Positions 1-7,375 are shown, counted from the stretch's first letter. The stretch is DNA of 8,234 bases from Desulfocapsa sulfexigens (GCA_015661935.1 DQVD01000408.1:1-8234), one strand, 5' to 3'. Numbers and translations are program-made. Notes: generated by a model not told the origin, from the letters alone.

Positions 1-78
1 ACTACATTCATATCTTGGATATTTTACACCGATGGAATTTGAAATAAAAATAGTTTTACAAAAAGTTGCTTAAGAAAA

Positions 79-123
79 TGTCCACTTTTACTTGACCACT
101 TCACTCTATCCCGGATGGACACT
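79..123. repeat. Short direct and inverted repeat motifs just downstream of the RND exporter gene
   Basis: Two near-identical 9-mers, TGTCCACTT (79-87) and TGACCACTT (93-101), lie in direct orientation 14 bp apart. TGTCCA (79-84) is also the inverted partner of TGGACA (116-121). The 12-mer CGGATGGACACT (112-123) recurs at 5154-5165, at the 3' end of another gene in the window. It overlaps the RND stop codon (122-124) by two bases. The arrangement resembles a degenerate end of a mobile or intergenic repeat. It could also form a weak long-loop hairpin followed by a short T-run on the minus strand. I see no transposase. The rest of 1-121 is AT-rich, with no gene and no convincing terminator. Confidence 0.35.
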
Positions 124-2485
124 ATGTAACTTGATCTTTTTCCGGCCCAAGTGGTTTTGTGAGTAGCATCAACGCCGGGGCAAAGAAGAAATCCGCCAGT
201 AGTGCCCAGAAAAAGGCAAATCCCGCAAAAAAACCAAAATTACGCCAGCCGGTCATTTGGGAGAAAATCATCACCCCAAATCCCAGAATCAGTGTTAAGG
301 TGGTGAAGGTTATGGGACGGCCAACGGTAGCCAGTGTTATCTTAAGGGCCTGAGAATAATTGCCGAATTTATTGAACTCAAATCGATATCTTCTAAAAAA
401 ATGAATGGTATCATCAACTGCCACACCAATAACAACAGCGCTGCAACTCATAAGCGGCATATCAAGATGGATTCCGGCATAGCCCATAGCACCTAATGTG
501 ATGATCACCGGGAAGACATTTGGAATCATGCTAATCAACCCAAGTTTTACTGATCGGAGAAAGAACATCATTAAGATCGAGATAACGAACAGAACCATGG
601 TAAAACTGTACTTGACTCCTTCACCCATCTTGTCATTTAAGGCCTTGACCCAGGACATGTTACCCGTTAGCTCGATGGTTACCGGGGCATCAAAGGTTCG
701 ATCCGCAAACTCCTGTAAGTCGTTAACAAATGTGCTGACATCCCCGGTGTCCAACGTCTTCGTCTTTACGGTCAGGCGGGCGATGTCATAATCAAAACCG
801 ATAAGCTTATCCAACTGATCTCCACCCGAGGTTTCATACATGAACAGATACTGTGAAATAGCCCTTTTTGTGTCCGGGACAGCATAAAACTGCTGATCGT
901 TATTATGCATGGCACGGCGCATTTTTTTTAATACATCCAGTACGCTTGTGGTTTTGGTGACAAGGGGATGTTTTTCCGTAAAATTCTGCAGTGCATCCAT
1001 TTTTTGTAGAAAATCAGGATCCTTGATTCCATCTGTTTTGCCGGTATCCAGCATGACTTCCATGGACATGGAACCGCCCATACGTTCATCTATGAAATCG
1101 TAGGCCTGGCGCAGCGGTACTTTTCTGGTGAGCAGCCGTGCGGTATTTGATTCGATTCTAACATTCAAGGCCCCGGCAACCGCGACCAACGTGAGGATAA
1201 CAAAAAATGATACGATCCAACCCGGACGGGCGGTTACTAGTTGATGGATTTTGGTAAGCAATTGATCAAACATTCCAAGATGTTTTTCAGGCCTGTCCAC
1301 TCTTGTCGTTTGCCCACTTTTCTTCCTGCCGAATGAATAAAAAAATGTAACAAGAACATAGGTGAGGATAAGGGCAGCGACAACGCCCACGGCGGCATAG
1401 ACTCCCAACTCCCTGAACGGCTTGATCCGGACTGCGAGAAAAGACAGAAAAGCTCCCGTGGTTGTCAAAGTGGTTAATAAACAGGGTAACCCGACCATGT
1501 TGAAGGTCTTGAGCATAGCCTTTTCAGGGGCAATGGCCTCATCGCAATACTGTTGGTATTCTGCAATAAAATGCATAGAATCACCAATGCCCACACAGAT
1601 CAGGAGTGGAGGCAGTAAAACAATCATCATATTGAGGGTAAACCCGATAAGGCCGATGGTACCCAGAGTCCAGATTATACTTAAAAAGACAATGATGATG
1701 GGAACAAGAACATCACGAATTCCCCGGCCGACCCAAAGGAGAATCGCCATCTGTACAAGCAGGCAGAGCCCCATGAAAAGTGATGTTTCCTTTGCCGCCA
1801 GTTTATCGTAGTCATGGTGGAGAATCGGCCCGCCAACGACATGGCCTTTAAGTGTGGAAAATTCCGGTTTTTCCAGAATTTTTCGTACAACCGGAGCGAT
1901 TTCGTTTTTTGGATCCAGCGAGTCACTATTTTCCGGGTATTTTTCCATTTCCAGGATGATCGTAGCCGCCCGCCCGTCCCGTGAAATAAAGCGGTTTATA
2001 TAGGTGGGATCATTCAATGCTTTTTCCCGCACCTTGGCCATTTCTTCCGGGTCTTCCGGGATGGTCTCCAGAAGATCGTAGATGGTAATGCTGTCTTCAG
2101 TCCCTTCGATGTACTCAACGTTACCAAGCCATGTCATATCTTTTAGATAGGGGACTTCCTGTTCCAATGTATCGGCGAGCCTGTCGAGCAGACGGATATT
2201 TTCCGCCTCAAAAAAATTATCGAACTCAAAAAGAAGGACAACAAAGTCGTCATTGCCAAAAACATTCCGGAATTTATCCAGAAGTTCAAGGGATCGGTCG
2301 CCCTCCACAAACCAGACTTCATTGGAGTTGTCGAATCTGAGGTTCTGCATCTGAGTGAAGGCAAAGACGGTGAGAGCAGTTAAAAATACCAATAATACCC
2401 ATTTGAATCTAAGCATCCACTCAGCCAATTGAGGAAAAAAGGTGCTGATGCGGGATGGATATTCGGAGGAGAAATTCGGATTCAT
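122..2485 (-). CDS. RND superfamily (MMPL-type) predicted exporter, 12 TM
   Basis: This 787-residue inner-membrane protein has the duplicated RND layout. A first TM helix (about 27-46) is followed by a periplasmic domain (about 47-232) and a block of five helices (about 233-385). A cytoplasmic linker (about 386-420) leads to a second half with one helix (about 423-441), another periplasmic domain (about 442-622) and five helices (about 623-777). The fourth helix of each half carries the acidic/His motif of MMPL-like transporters: GIGDSMH (299-305) and GVAVDDTIH (687-695). These residues are expected to couple proton flow to export. The length and lack of long AcrB-type periplasmic loops favour the predicted-exporter/MMPL group over tripartite drug pumps. 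An AAAGGA ribosome-binding site (2492-2497), 6 nt before the ATG, supports the start. It is last in a collinear run, 81 bp after the phosphopantetheinyl transferase gene. The cargo is not visible. A siderophore or lipid-like product is an inference from the neighbours. Confidence 0.9.
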   Translation of the reverse strand: MNPNFSSEYPSRISTFFPQLAEWMLRFKWVLLVFLTALTVFAFTQMQNLRFDNSNEVWFVEGDRSLELLDKFRNVFGNDDFVVLLFEFDNFFEAENIRLLDRLADTLEQEVPYLKDMTWLGNVEYIEGTEDSITIYDLLETIPEDPEEMAKVREKALNDPTYINRFISRDGRAATIILEMEKYPENSDSLDPKNEIAPVVRKILEKPEFSTLKGHVVGGPILHHDYDKLAAKETSLFMGLCLLVQMAILLWVGRGIRDVLVPIIIVFLSIIWTLGTIGLIGFTLNMMIVLLPPLLICVGIGDSMHFIAEYQQYCDEAIAPEKAMLKTFNMVGLPCLLTTLTTTGAFLSFLAVRIKPFRELGVYAAVGVVAALILTYVLVTFFYSFGRKKSGQTTRVDRPEKHLGMFDQLLTKIHQLVTARPGWIVSFFVILTLVAVAGALNVRIESNTARLLTRKVPLRQAYDFIDERMGGSMSMEVMLDTGKTDGIKDPDFLQKMDALQNFTEKHPLVTKTTSVLDVLKKMRRAMHNNDQQFYAVPDTKRAISQYLFMYETSGGDQLDKLIGFDYDIARLTVKTKTLDTGDVSTFVNDLQEFADRTFDAPVTIELTGNMSWVKALNDKMGEGVKYSFTMVLFVISILMMFFLRSVKLGLISMIPNVFPVIITLGAMGYAGIHLDMPLMSCSAVVIGVAVDDTIHFFRRYRFEFNKFGNYSQALKITLATVGRPITFTTLTLILGFGVMIFSQMTGWRNFGFFAGFAFFWALLADFFFAPALMLLTKPLGPEKDQVT

Positions 2486-2566
2486 AAGATTTCCTTTATT
2501 TTACAGTTCATCATTATTGTCTTTACAATCAGTAGCAGGGAGATATCTTTGGTATCTGTAAACTTG

Positions 2567-3244
2567 TTAATTGCTAAGGGAAATTAGAGTTGTCACATAA
2601 TCTTTTCGGATAGAAAATGTTCCAGTCAAGATGTTACTGCAAGGACAATTCCGTAGAAGAGAAGCATCCAGTTGAATGCGAAAGGCCCCCTTATTATTTT
2701 CAATTGCAATAAATTCAACGCTCACTGCATCAAACCCGAAAAAACGGCGTATCAATGGGTGAAGTGCTTTAAAGGCACTTTCCTTGGCAGAAAAGACTAT
2801 TGTTAATGCGGTGTTAAATTGCAACGGAACAGTATTTAGCCGCTCCTTCTCTGTAGAGGATAAAACAATGTCATGTACCTGTTTCGCGACTTTTTCATCG
2901 AACCAGTTTTCCCTATCAACACCAACGGATATTATCTGCCTTTTATCCGATATAACAGCCAAAGCAGAACCGCAACAGTGGCTTATGGACCCCGTGAACC
3001 CCTCGGGCCATAACGGCTCCCGATGTGAACCTACACCCACAAACTTACTCTGTGCCTGTAACAGTTTTAATACTCTTAAACAGCTGTAACGACCTGCAAA
3101 AAACTCTGATTTACGTTTAGTAACTGCTTGATGTAGGTTAGCAGGAAATTCAATATCCGCTTTTTTGTAAAGATCGTCATGATACATCTCCTGATTAAAT
3201 TCACATTCGAATCCGTATATTTCAGGATATTCTTTTAAAACCAT
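2567..3244 (-). CDS. 4'-phosphopantetheinyl transferase, EntD/Sfp type
   Basis: This 225-residue cytoplasmic enzyme would move the phosphopantetheine arm of coenzyme A to the conserved serine of carrier domains in NRPS, PKS or fatty-acid systems. Family landmarks appear in order. KRKSEFFAGRYS (43-54) is the EntD-like helix. PLWPEGFTGSISHC (77-90) is the substrate-binding stretch with the conserved SxSH core. VGVDRE (107-112) supplies the metal ligands D110 and E112. FSAKESAFKAL (151-161) holds the KES motif with catalytic E155 and K159. All expected catalytic residues are present, so the protein should be active. The length is normal for the EntD group. The start has an AGGGG ribosome-binding site with a tight 3-nt spacing. 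It lies 77 bp after the second ABC gene and 81 bp before the exporter, so co-transcription is likely. No carrier-protein substrate is encoded here. An NRPS/PKS partner outside the window is inferred. Confidence 0.93.
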   Translation of the reverse strand: MVLKEYPEIYGFECEFNQEMYHDDLYKKADIEFPANLHQAVTKRKSEFFAGRYSCLRVLKLLQAQSKFVGVGSHREPLWPEGFTGSISHCCGSALAVISDKRQIISVGVDRENWFDEKVAKQVHDIVLSSTEKERLNTVPLQFNTALTIVFSAKESAFKALHPLIRRFFGFDAVSVEFIAIENNKGAFRIQLDASLLRNCPCSNILTGTFSIRKDYVTTLISLSN

Positions 3245-3321
3245 ATACCCCTGTTTTTGAAAAAAGAATTCCAGAAATTACATGCTGGATCTGCGGCAAT
3301 TAACACCACCTGCAAATGAAT

Positions 3322-5064
3322 CTATTTAATAGACCAGCTCTTTGAAGATTCCTGCAGGGACCATAACTCATGGTAAAGTCCTTTTTTTGCCATGAGTTGT
3401 TCATGATTTCCCTGCTCAGCAATATTCCCCTGTTCAAGTACGATAATCTGGTCGGCATGGCAGATTGTGGTTAATTTATGGGCAATAACCAATACAGTTT
3501 TATTCTGTATTAAATTTTGCATTGCCAACTGGATATCCCGTTCGTTCTCAGGGTCAAGTGAGGCGGTGGCCTCATCAAGAATGATAAAAGGGGCATCTTT
3601 TAAGAGTGAGCGGGCAATGGCAAGCCGCTGCATTTCACCACCGGACAGGTGTATGCCACCGGCACCAACTTCGGTGTCCATTCCCAGGGGAAGATCCGCA
3701 ATAAGTGATCCCAGTTGTGCCTGATTGCAAACGTTTTTCAACTCAGTATCGGTGGCATCAGGTTTTGCTACTTTCAAATTGTTGGTAATTGTATCGTTGA
3801 AGATATAACTGGTTTGGAAAACAATACTGATATGGTGGAGCCAGTATTCCAGCTCCATTGTTGAGATGTCCAGACGATCTTTTCCAGTTCCCACCAGAAT
3901 ACGCCCCTTTTGCGGTTCCCAGAAACGTGCCACCAGTGATGCAATGGTTGATTTACCTGCCCCGGAAGGCCCGACGAGTGCTGTGACTTTATTCTGCGGT
4001 ATGGTTAAATTAAGGCCGCTAAATAAAACGGTTTTCGAATAGCCGAAAGAGATATTTTCAAAGGAAACCGATATGTCTTTCAATTCCGGCTGTGAGGTGC
4101 CCTGGGGCAGGGTTGGTAGGTGTAGAATTTTATCTACCCGCCTGGCTGCCAGATCCATATAGTTAAGTTCCGCCAGAAACATAGATAAAGAGAGCAGAGG
4201 CTTAAAAAAACGAAGTGATGCAATTAAAAAAAGTATCATTTGCGGGATGGAAAGAGTCCCACCTGTCCAGCTCCATGTCATTGCGAGTAACAGGATAATA
4301 AACCCGCTTTCCACCAGTAAATTAAAACTGTATACCGGCAGGACAGCTGCTTTTTCCGCATTAAGTGCCTGTTGACGAGTCTTTTTAAGGAGATCATCCA
4401 GCTTTGTGAATGCCTGTCCCGTCATCCGATGAGATTTAAGTATTTTAAGGCCATCCATGTATTCTATTATTGCATCATTCAGGCCATGTATGAGGCGTTG
4501 CATCCGGTCTTGCCATTTACGTGCATACTGCCTGGTAAGCAGGTATGCCATAACAGCAAATGGCAGTGTTGACATCATGGCCATGCCCAGACGCCAGTTG
4601 GTTATGGAAAGTCCGATGGCAAAAAAAATAAGTATTGATATGGTGGCAATAAGAGGTGCGTAGATATGTGTAAATATACGCTCTATTAGATCAATGTCTT
4701 TTAGCAACGTATTGTTAACACTGCCAAAATCAGTTTCCTGGAAAAATCCCATGGGCATTTTCCGAAGATGATCACCCAGTCGTCTGCGTATTTTACGCCC
4801 GGCATCAAAACCAATCAGATTGATACTTATATAGATATATCGGGCTATAAAAATCCTGAGTATCATAAAAACAGCACAGCCGCCGACCATCATGAACTGA
4901 AAAGTCATATCCGGAGTTGTAGACAGCATATTTAAAATTATCTGATAGAGAAAAGCAAAAGGCACTGATGCCAGAAAGGCATCGAAAACCGCCATTATGA
5001 CCGTACGTTTCAGGCCGTGTAATGGTTGAGCGGTAAGTTTTGGTAAAATATTTAGGCTAAACAT
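3322..5064 (-). CDS. ABC transporter, fused permease-ATPase half-transporter (YbtQ/IrtB-like)
   Basis: This 580-residue protein has an N-terminal exporter-fold membrane domain (six helices, about residues 15-300) and a C-terminal nucleotide-binding domain. The ATPase motifs are complete: Walker A GPSGAGKST (365-373), Q-loop Q417, signature LSGGE (473-477), Walker B FIILDE with catalytic E498, D-loop SLD (502-504) and switch H529. It probably forms a heterodimer with the product of the gene directly upstream, which has almost the same length and the same architecture. Such pairs beside siderophore genes (YbtP/YbtQ, IrtA/IrtB) work as importers despite their exporter fold. A lipid or peptide exporter cannot be excluded from sequence alone. 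The start is supported by AAGGA 4 nt before the ATG. The C-terminus ends in a Trp-rich tail (ELWSLQESSKSW) that matches the partner's tail. Confidence 0.92.
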   Translation of the reverse strand: MFSLNILPKLTAQPLHGLKRTVIMAVFDAFLASVPFAFLYQIILNMLSTTPDMTFQFMMVGGCAVFMILRIFIARYIYISINLIGFDAGRKIRRRLGDHLRKMPMGFFQETDFGSVNNTLLKDIDLIERIFTHIYAPLIATISILIFFAIGLSITNWRLGMAMMSTLPFAVMAYLLTRQYARKWQDRMQRLIHGLNDAIIEYMDGLKILKSHRMTGQAFTKLDDLLKKTRQQALNAEKAAVLPVYSFNLLVESGFIILLLAMTWSWTGGTLSIPQMILFLIASLRFFKPLLSLSMFLAELNYMDLAARRVDKILHLPTLPQGTSQPELKDISVSFENISFGYSKTVLFSGLNLTIPQNKVTALVGPSGAGKSTIASLVARFWEPQKGRILVGTGKDRLDISTMELEYWLHHISIVFQTSYIFNDTITNNLKVAKPDATDTELKNVCNQAQLGSLIADLPLGMDTEVGAGGIHLSGGEMQRLAIARSLLKDAPFIILDEATASLDPENERDIQLAMQNLIQNKTVLVIAHKLTTICHADQIIVLEQGNIAEQGNHEQLMAKKGLYHELWSLQESSKSWSIK

Positions 5065-5090
5065 TTGTTCCTTAATTTACGTGACTATCC

Positions 5091-5165
5091 AGTGGCCATT
5101 CAGAAACGATTCTTTTATATTCCCGCCTTGATTAAGGAGAAAAAACTCGCTTACGGATGGACACT
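5091..5165. repeat. Imperfect inverted-repeat element (MITE- or REP-like) between the two ABC genes
   Basis: The left arm begins AGTGGCCATTCAGAAACGA (from 5091). The right arm, read on the minus strand from 5165, begins AGTGTCCATCCGTAAGCGA. I count 19 of 26 aligned positions identical, with the outer AGTG-CCAT best kept. The unit fills most of the 103-bp gap between the ABC genes and starts 2 bp beyond the upstream stop codon. Its terminal 12-mer is shared with 112-123. It is too short to encode anything. It could be a non-autonomous transposon remnant, a dispersed intergenic palindrome, or an mRNA stem that adjusts expression of the second ABC gene. There is no clear target-site duplication. 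Confidence 0.4.
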
Positions 5166-5167
5166 GT

Positions 5168-6916
5168 CTATTGTTTGTTATGAATATGCCATTGTTTGCT
5201 AGATTGATGTGCCTGCCACATGGACTGGTAGAATTTTGATCCATGTAGCAGCTCAGCATGGCTCCCCTCAGCCAGTTTCTTTCCTTTATCGATCACAACA
5301 ATTTTATTTACGTCCACAAGGGTATTTAATCTATGAGCAATAATCAGTACTGTTCGCCCCTGCATAAGATCTGAAATGGCTTGTTGTATTTTGATTTCAT
5401 TTCTTGCATCGGCGTAAGCTGTTGCCTCATCCAAGATTAGTATGGGAGAATTTTTAGCGATGGCTCTGGCTATGGCGATTCTCTGCGCCTGCCCCCCGCT
5501 GAGAACTCCCTGACTAACTTGGGATTGATATTTGTCAGGCAGCTCCATGATGAAATCATGGGCACAGGCTGACTTTGCCGCCTTGATTACATCCTCTTCA
5601 GTTAGGGCATTATTTCCCATCCGGATATTTTCATAGAGAGTATCATTGAGGATAAATATATCCTGAAAAACGAAACTGACCAGGTCCATTAACTGCTCAA
5701 GCGGCATTTGAGTGATATCAGCACCGCCGATTTCTATTTTCCCGGAATCATAGTCAAAAAATCGGGAAACCAATTGTGCTGCTGTGGTTTTTCCCGCACC
5801 GGAGGGGCCTACTAATGCTGTGACCTGGCCCTGCTCGGCAATAAAGGATAAATTATCTATAACTAGTGGATCCTCCAGGTTGTGACGAAAACAAACTTTG
5901 GAAAAAGAGATACTATTGGCCTTAACCGTTTGCAGTTCAGTACCTTCCTTTTGCGGAGGAGTATCTATAAAAATACGCATGTTCTCTATCCCTTTCAACA
6001 TTTCACTGAACATTCCGCCGAAATGAAGCAGGTTATTTAAAGGTTCCATCAGGCCAATGCCCAGGAGCATAAACATAAACAGCGATGCAAATTCAATCTG
6101 GTTATGAGCATAGAGCCAGATTCCCAAAGGCATAATGATAAGAAAACCCAAATCCAGAGATAATTTAAAAAGAGCTCCCGGTGTCTTGGCATCCATCAGC
6201 CAGTCGGTTACCAGCTGATGATATTTATCAACTGCGTCAGCATATCGGCCATGGGATTCCACCGTGATATTATAGGCTTTAACCACAGGCATGGTTTTGA
6301 CAAAATCGACAACACTGGTATGCAATGTTTCAACAACCTGATGGTATTCACCAACCCGTTGATTAAACCCCTTAAACATCCATGCCTGCAGACTTATTGC
6401 AACAGGTAAAGGCAAAAGGGAGGCAAGTGCCAGGCGCCAGTCAAAATAGAATAGAAGTAAAACTGCTCCAATTGGAGAAATTATTGCGGCAGCCATGTCC
6501 GGCAAGTGGTGGGCGACAAAAGTTTCTATTTTATCGATGTCATCGGCAATTATTTTTTTTATCTTTGCCGATGAGTGTTTATTGCATTCCCGCAAAGGGA
6601 GATCACCAATACCTGCTACCACCTTTCGTCTCAATTCGAAAAGCAGCTGAAACGCCGCTTTATGCGACAACAGACCAGAGAGCAGTTGCAAGCCCATCTT
6701 AAGGAGAATTGCTGTAATTGCCCCTGCTATGAGTATCCATACATCCCTGTCGCTATTCATCCGATCATTTACCATCATGTCTATCATGCGGTAAATCAAT
6801 ATATAGGGAACCAGTGCCAGAAGAGAATAAAGTACAGCCAGTGACGTCGATGCCATGAGCCGGTTTTTCTGTCCTGATATTATGTTAAGTAACCACGGAA
6901 ATGTACTTCTTTTCAT
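5168..6916 (-). CDS. ABC transporter, fused permease-ATPase half-transporter (YbtP/IrtA-like)
   Basis: This 582-residue protein has an exporter-type membrane domain (helices at about 20-44, 58-80, 138-158, 160-180, 250-270 and 275-292) and a C-terminal ATPase domain. The motifs are Walker A GPSGAGKTT (370-378), Q-loop Q418, signature LSGGQ (472-476), Walker B ILILDE with E497, an unusual D-loop YAD (501-503) in place of the common ALD/SLD, and switch H528. It would pair with the following gene's product to form a transporter in the inner membrane, most likely taking in a ferric siderophore. Unlike mycobacterial IrtA it has no N-terminal siderophore-reductase (FAD) domain, so iron release would need another protein. 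AAGGA (6923-6927), 6 nt before the ATG, fixes the start. It is the first intact gene after the thioesterase relic and probably has its own promoter, because a terminator lies upstream. The substrate is inferred from context. Confidence 0.92.
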   Translation of the reverse strand: MKRSTFPWLLNIISGQKNRLMASTSLAVLYSLLALVPYILIYRMIDMMVNDRMNSDRDVWILIAGAITAILLKMGLQLLSGLLSHKAAFQLLFELRRKVVAGIGDLPLRECNKHSSAKIKKIIADDIDKIETFVAHHLPDMAAAIISPIGAVLLLFYFDWRLALASLLPLPVAISLQAWMFKGFNQRVGEYHQVVETLHTSVVDFVKTMPVVKAYNITVESHGRYADAVDKYHQLVTDWLMDAKTPGALFKLSLDLGFLIIMPLGIWLYAHNQIEFASLFMFMLLGIGLMEPLNNLLHFGGMFSEMLKGIENMRIFIDTPPQKEGTELQTVKANSISFSKVCFRHNLEDPLVIDNLSFIAEQGQVTALVGPSGAGKTTAAQLVSRFFDYDSGKIEIGGADITQMPLEQLMDLVSFVFQDIFILNDTLYENIRMGNNALTEEDVIKAAKSACAHDFIMELPDKYQSQVSQGVLSGGQAQRIAIARAIAKNSPILILDEATAYADARNEIKIQQAISDLMQGRTVLIIAHRLNTLVDVNKIVVIDKGKKLAEGSHAELLHGSKFYQSMWQAHQSSKQWHIHNKQ

Positions 6917-7078
6917 TCGTTTTCCTTTTTTATTGTCCGTTGAGGAGGGGGGACTCTGTATAAATATTGTAAATTAAGAAAATCGCGTGGGATTAGGTGT
7001 TTATTTTGGACCTGGGTATCGCTGATTATTTAATGCCTGCGTCCTTGGAATGATTTATTTATTCATATAAACAGGTAG
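6917..7078 (-). promoter_or_regulatory. AT-rich leader of the ABC-PPTase-exporter run; candidate promoter region
   Basis: This stretch of about 160 bp separates the thioesterase relic from the first ABC gene. It contains the ribosome-binding site and, on the minus strand, AT-rich stretches such as TTACAATATTTATAC (around 6957-6971) that could hold a -10 element. I cannot point to a well-matched -35/-10 pair, and I found no good Fur box. A promoter is expected because the hairpin at 7332-7375 should stop transcription coming from the receptor gene. A G-run near 6945-6952 (GAGGGGGG region) is conspicuous but unexplained. Confidence 0.3.
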
Positions 7079-7330
7079 TTAGGAGAGACCATCATTTAAG
7101 TAAAAATGCCCTCCATCAAAAAGGTTGAGTTCGAAGTCACCTTCGGGAACAGTCTGCCAGTGACACATTTCGTCATATGTGACCTCAGTGTCAGATGCGC
7201 CCATGCAAGCCGTTACGGGACAATTCAGACAGTCCTTCCCCTTTTATGAATAGCCCTCAATGGCTTCCAGGTCAGCTCGTAAAATTGGCAACATAAGCTG
7301 TTGTAGCGCTTCAGCCTGGGAAGGGCATTG
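7079..7330 (-). pseudogene. Type II thioesterase (YbtT/PchC/GrsT-like), C-terminal remnant with in-frame stop
   Basis: Read on the minus strand, this stretch translates into the last third of a type II (editing) thioesterase. These alpha/beta hydrolases clear misprimed acyl groups from NRPS/PKS carrier domains. The visible pieces are LMLPILRADLEAIEGY (the family's LP-LRAD helix), then an in-frame TAA at 7244-7246, then CLNCPVTACMGASD with the catalytic Asp, DEMCHWQTVPEGDFEL, and FDGGHFYLND with the catalytic His. The stop falls where relatives often have an aromatic residue, so a Tyr codon changed to TAA is plausible. The N-terminal portion with the nucleophile motif (GHSxG) is missing, so the product cannot work. 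The remnant is about 80 codons against a usual 240-260. The terminal TAA (7079-7081) also comes earlier than in typical members, and seven further in-frame codons follow it. The relic's place between a TonB receptor and ABC importers is typical of siderophore operons. Confidence 0.85.
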
Positions 7331-7331
7331 T

Positions 7332-7375
7332 AAAAATTGTTCCATCAGGAGTAGATGCCTGATGGAACAATTTTT
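7332..7375. terminator. Perfect 18-bp hairpin, bidirectional rho-independent terminator
   Basis: The left arm AAAAATTGTTCCATCAGG (7332-7349) and right arm CCTGATGGAACAATTTTT (7358-7375) are exact reverse complements around an 8-nt loop. A T-run (7371-7377) follows on the plus strand, and the A-run at 7332-7336 gives a U-run on the minus strand, so it could work both ways. It lies 87 bp past the receptor's stop codon and is the natural terminator for that gene. It sits exactly in the gap of the broken thioesterase. Confidence 0.85.

Noticed and set aside
1422..1811. Plus-strand ORF of 129 codons inside the RND gene
   Set aside because: It is antisense to the conserved transmembrane block of the exporter. 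The protein is rich in Arg/Ser/Ile in the way typical of reverse-complement shadows, with no recognisable domain.
2541..2557. Small hairpin AGATA...TATCT between the PPTase and RND genes
   Set aside because: The stem is only 5 AT-rich base pairs with no T-run, too weak to call a terminator.
2784..3089. Plus-strand ORF of 101 codons inside the phosphopantetheinyl transferase gene
   Set aside because: It is antisense to catalytic motifs of the enzyme, with no motif of its own.
5077..5259. Minus-strand ORF of 60 codons spanning the end of the first ABC gene
   Set aside because: It overlaps the well-supported ABC frame out of phase, covers the inverted-repeat element, and shows no motif. It is best explained as a shadow.
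6932..6955. GTCC...GGAC inverted repeat with a G-run before the first ABC gene
   Set aside because: The pairing is 4 bp with a long loop. I noted the G-run in the leader entry but cannot support a regulatory structure.
7019..7040. Possible Fur box around TGATTATTTAATG
   Set aside because: Only one half resembles the 7-1-7 Fur consensus and the other half does not match, so it cannot be distinguished from AT-rich background.
7106..7249. Plus-strand ORF of 47 codons starting MPSIKKVEFEV
   Set aside because: It is exactly antisense to the recognisable thioesterase tail, has no ribosome-binding site of note and no family resemblance.
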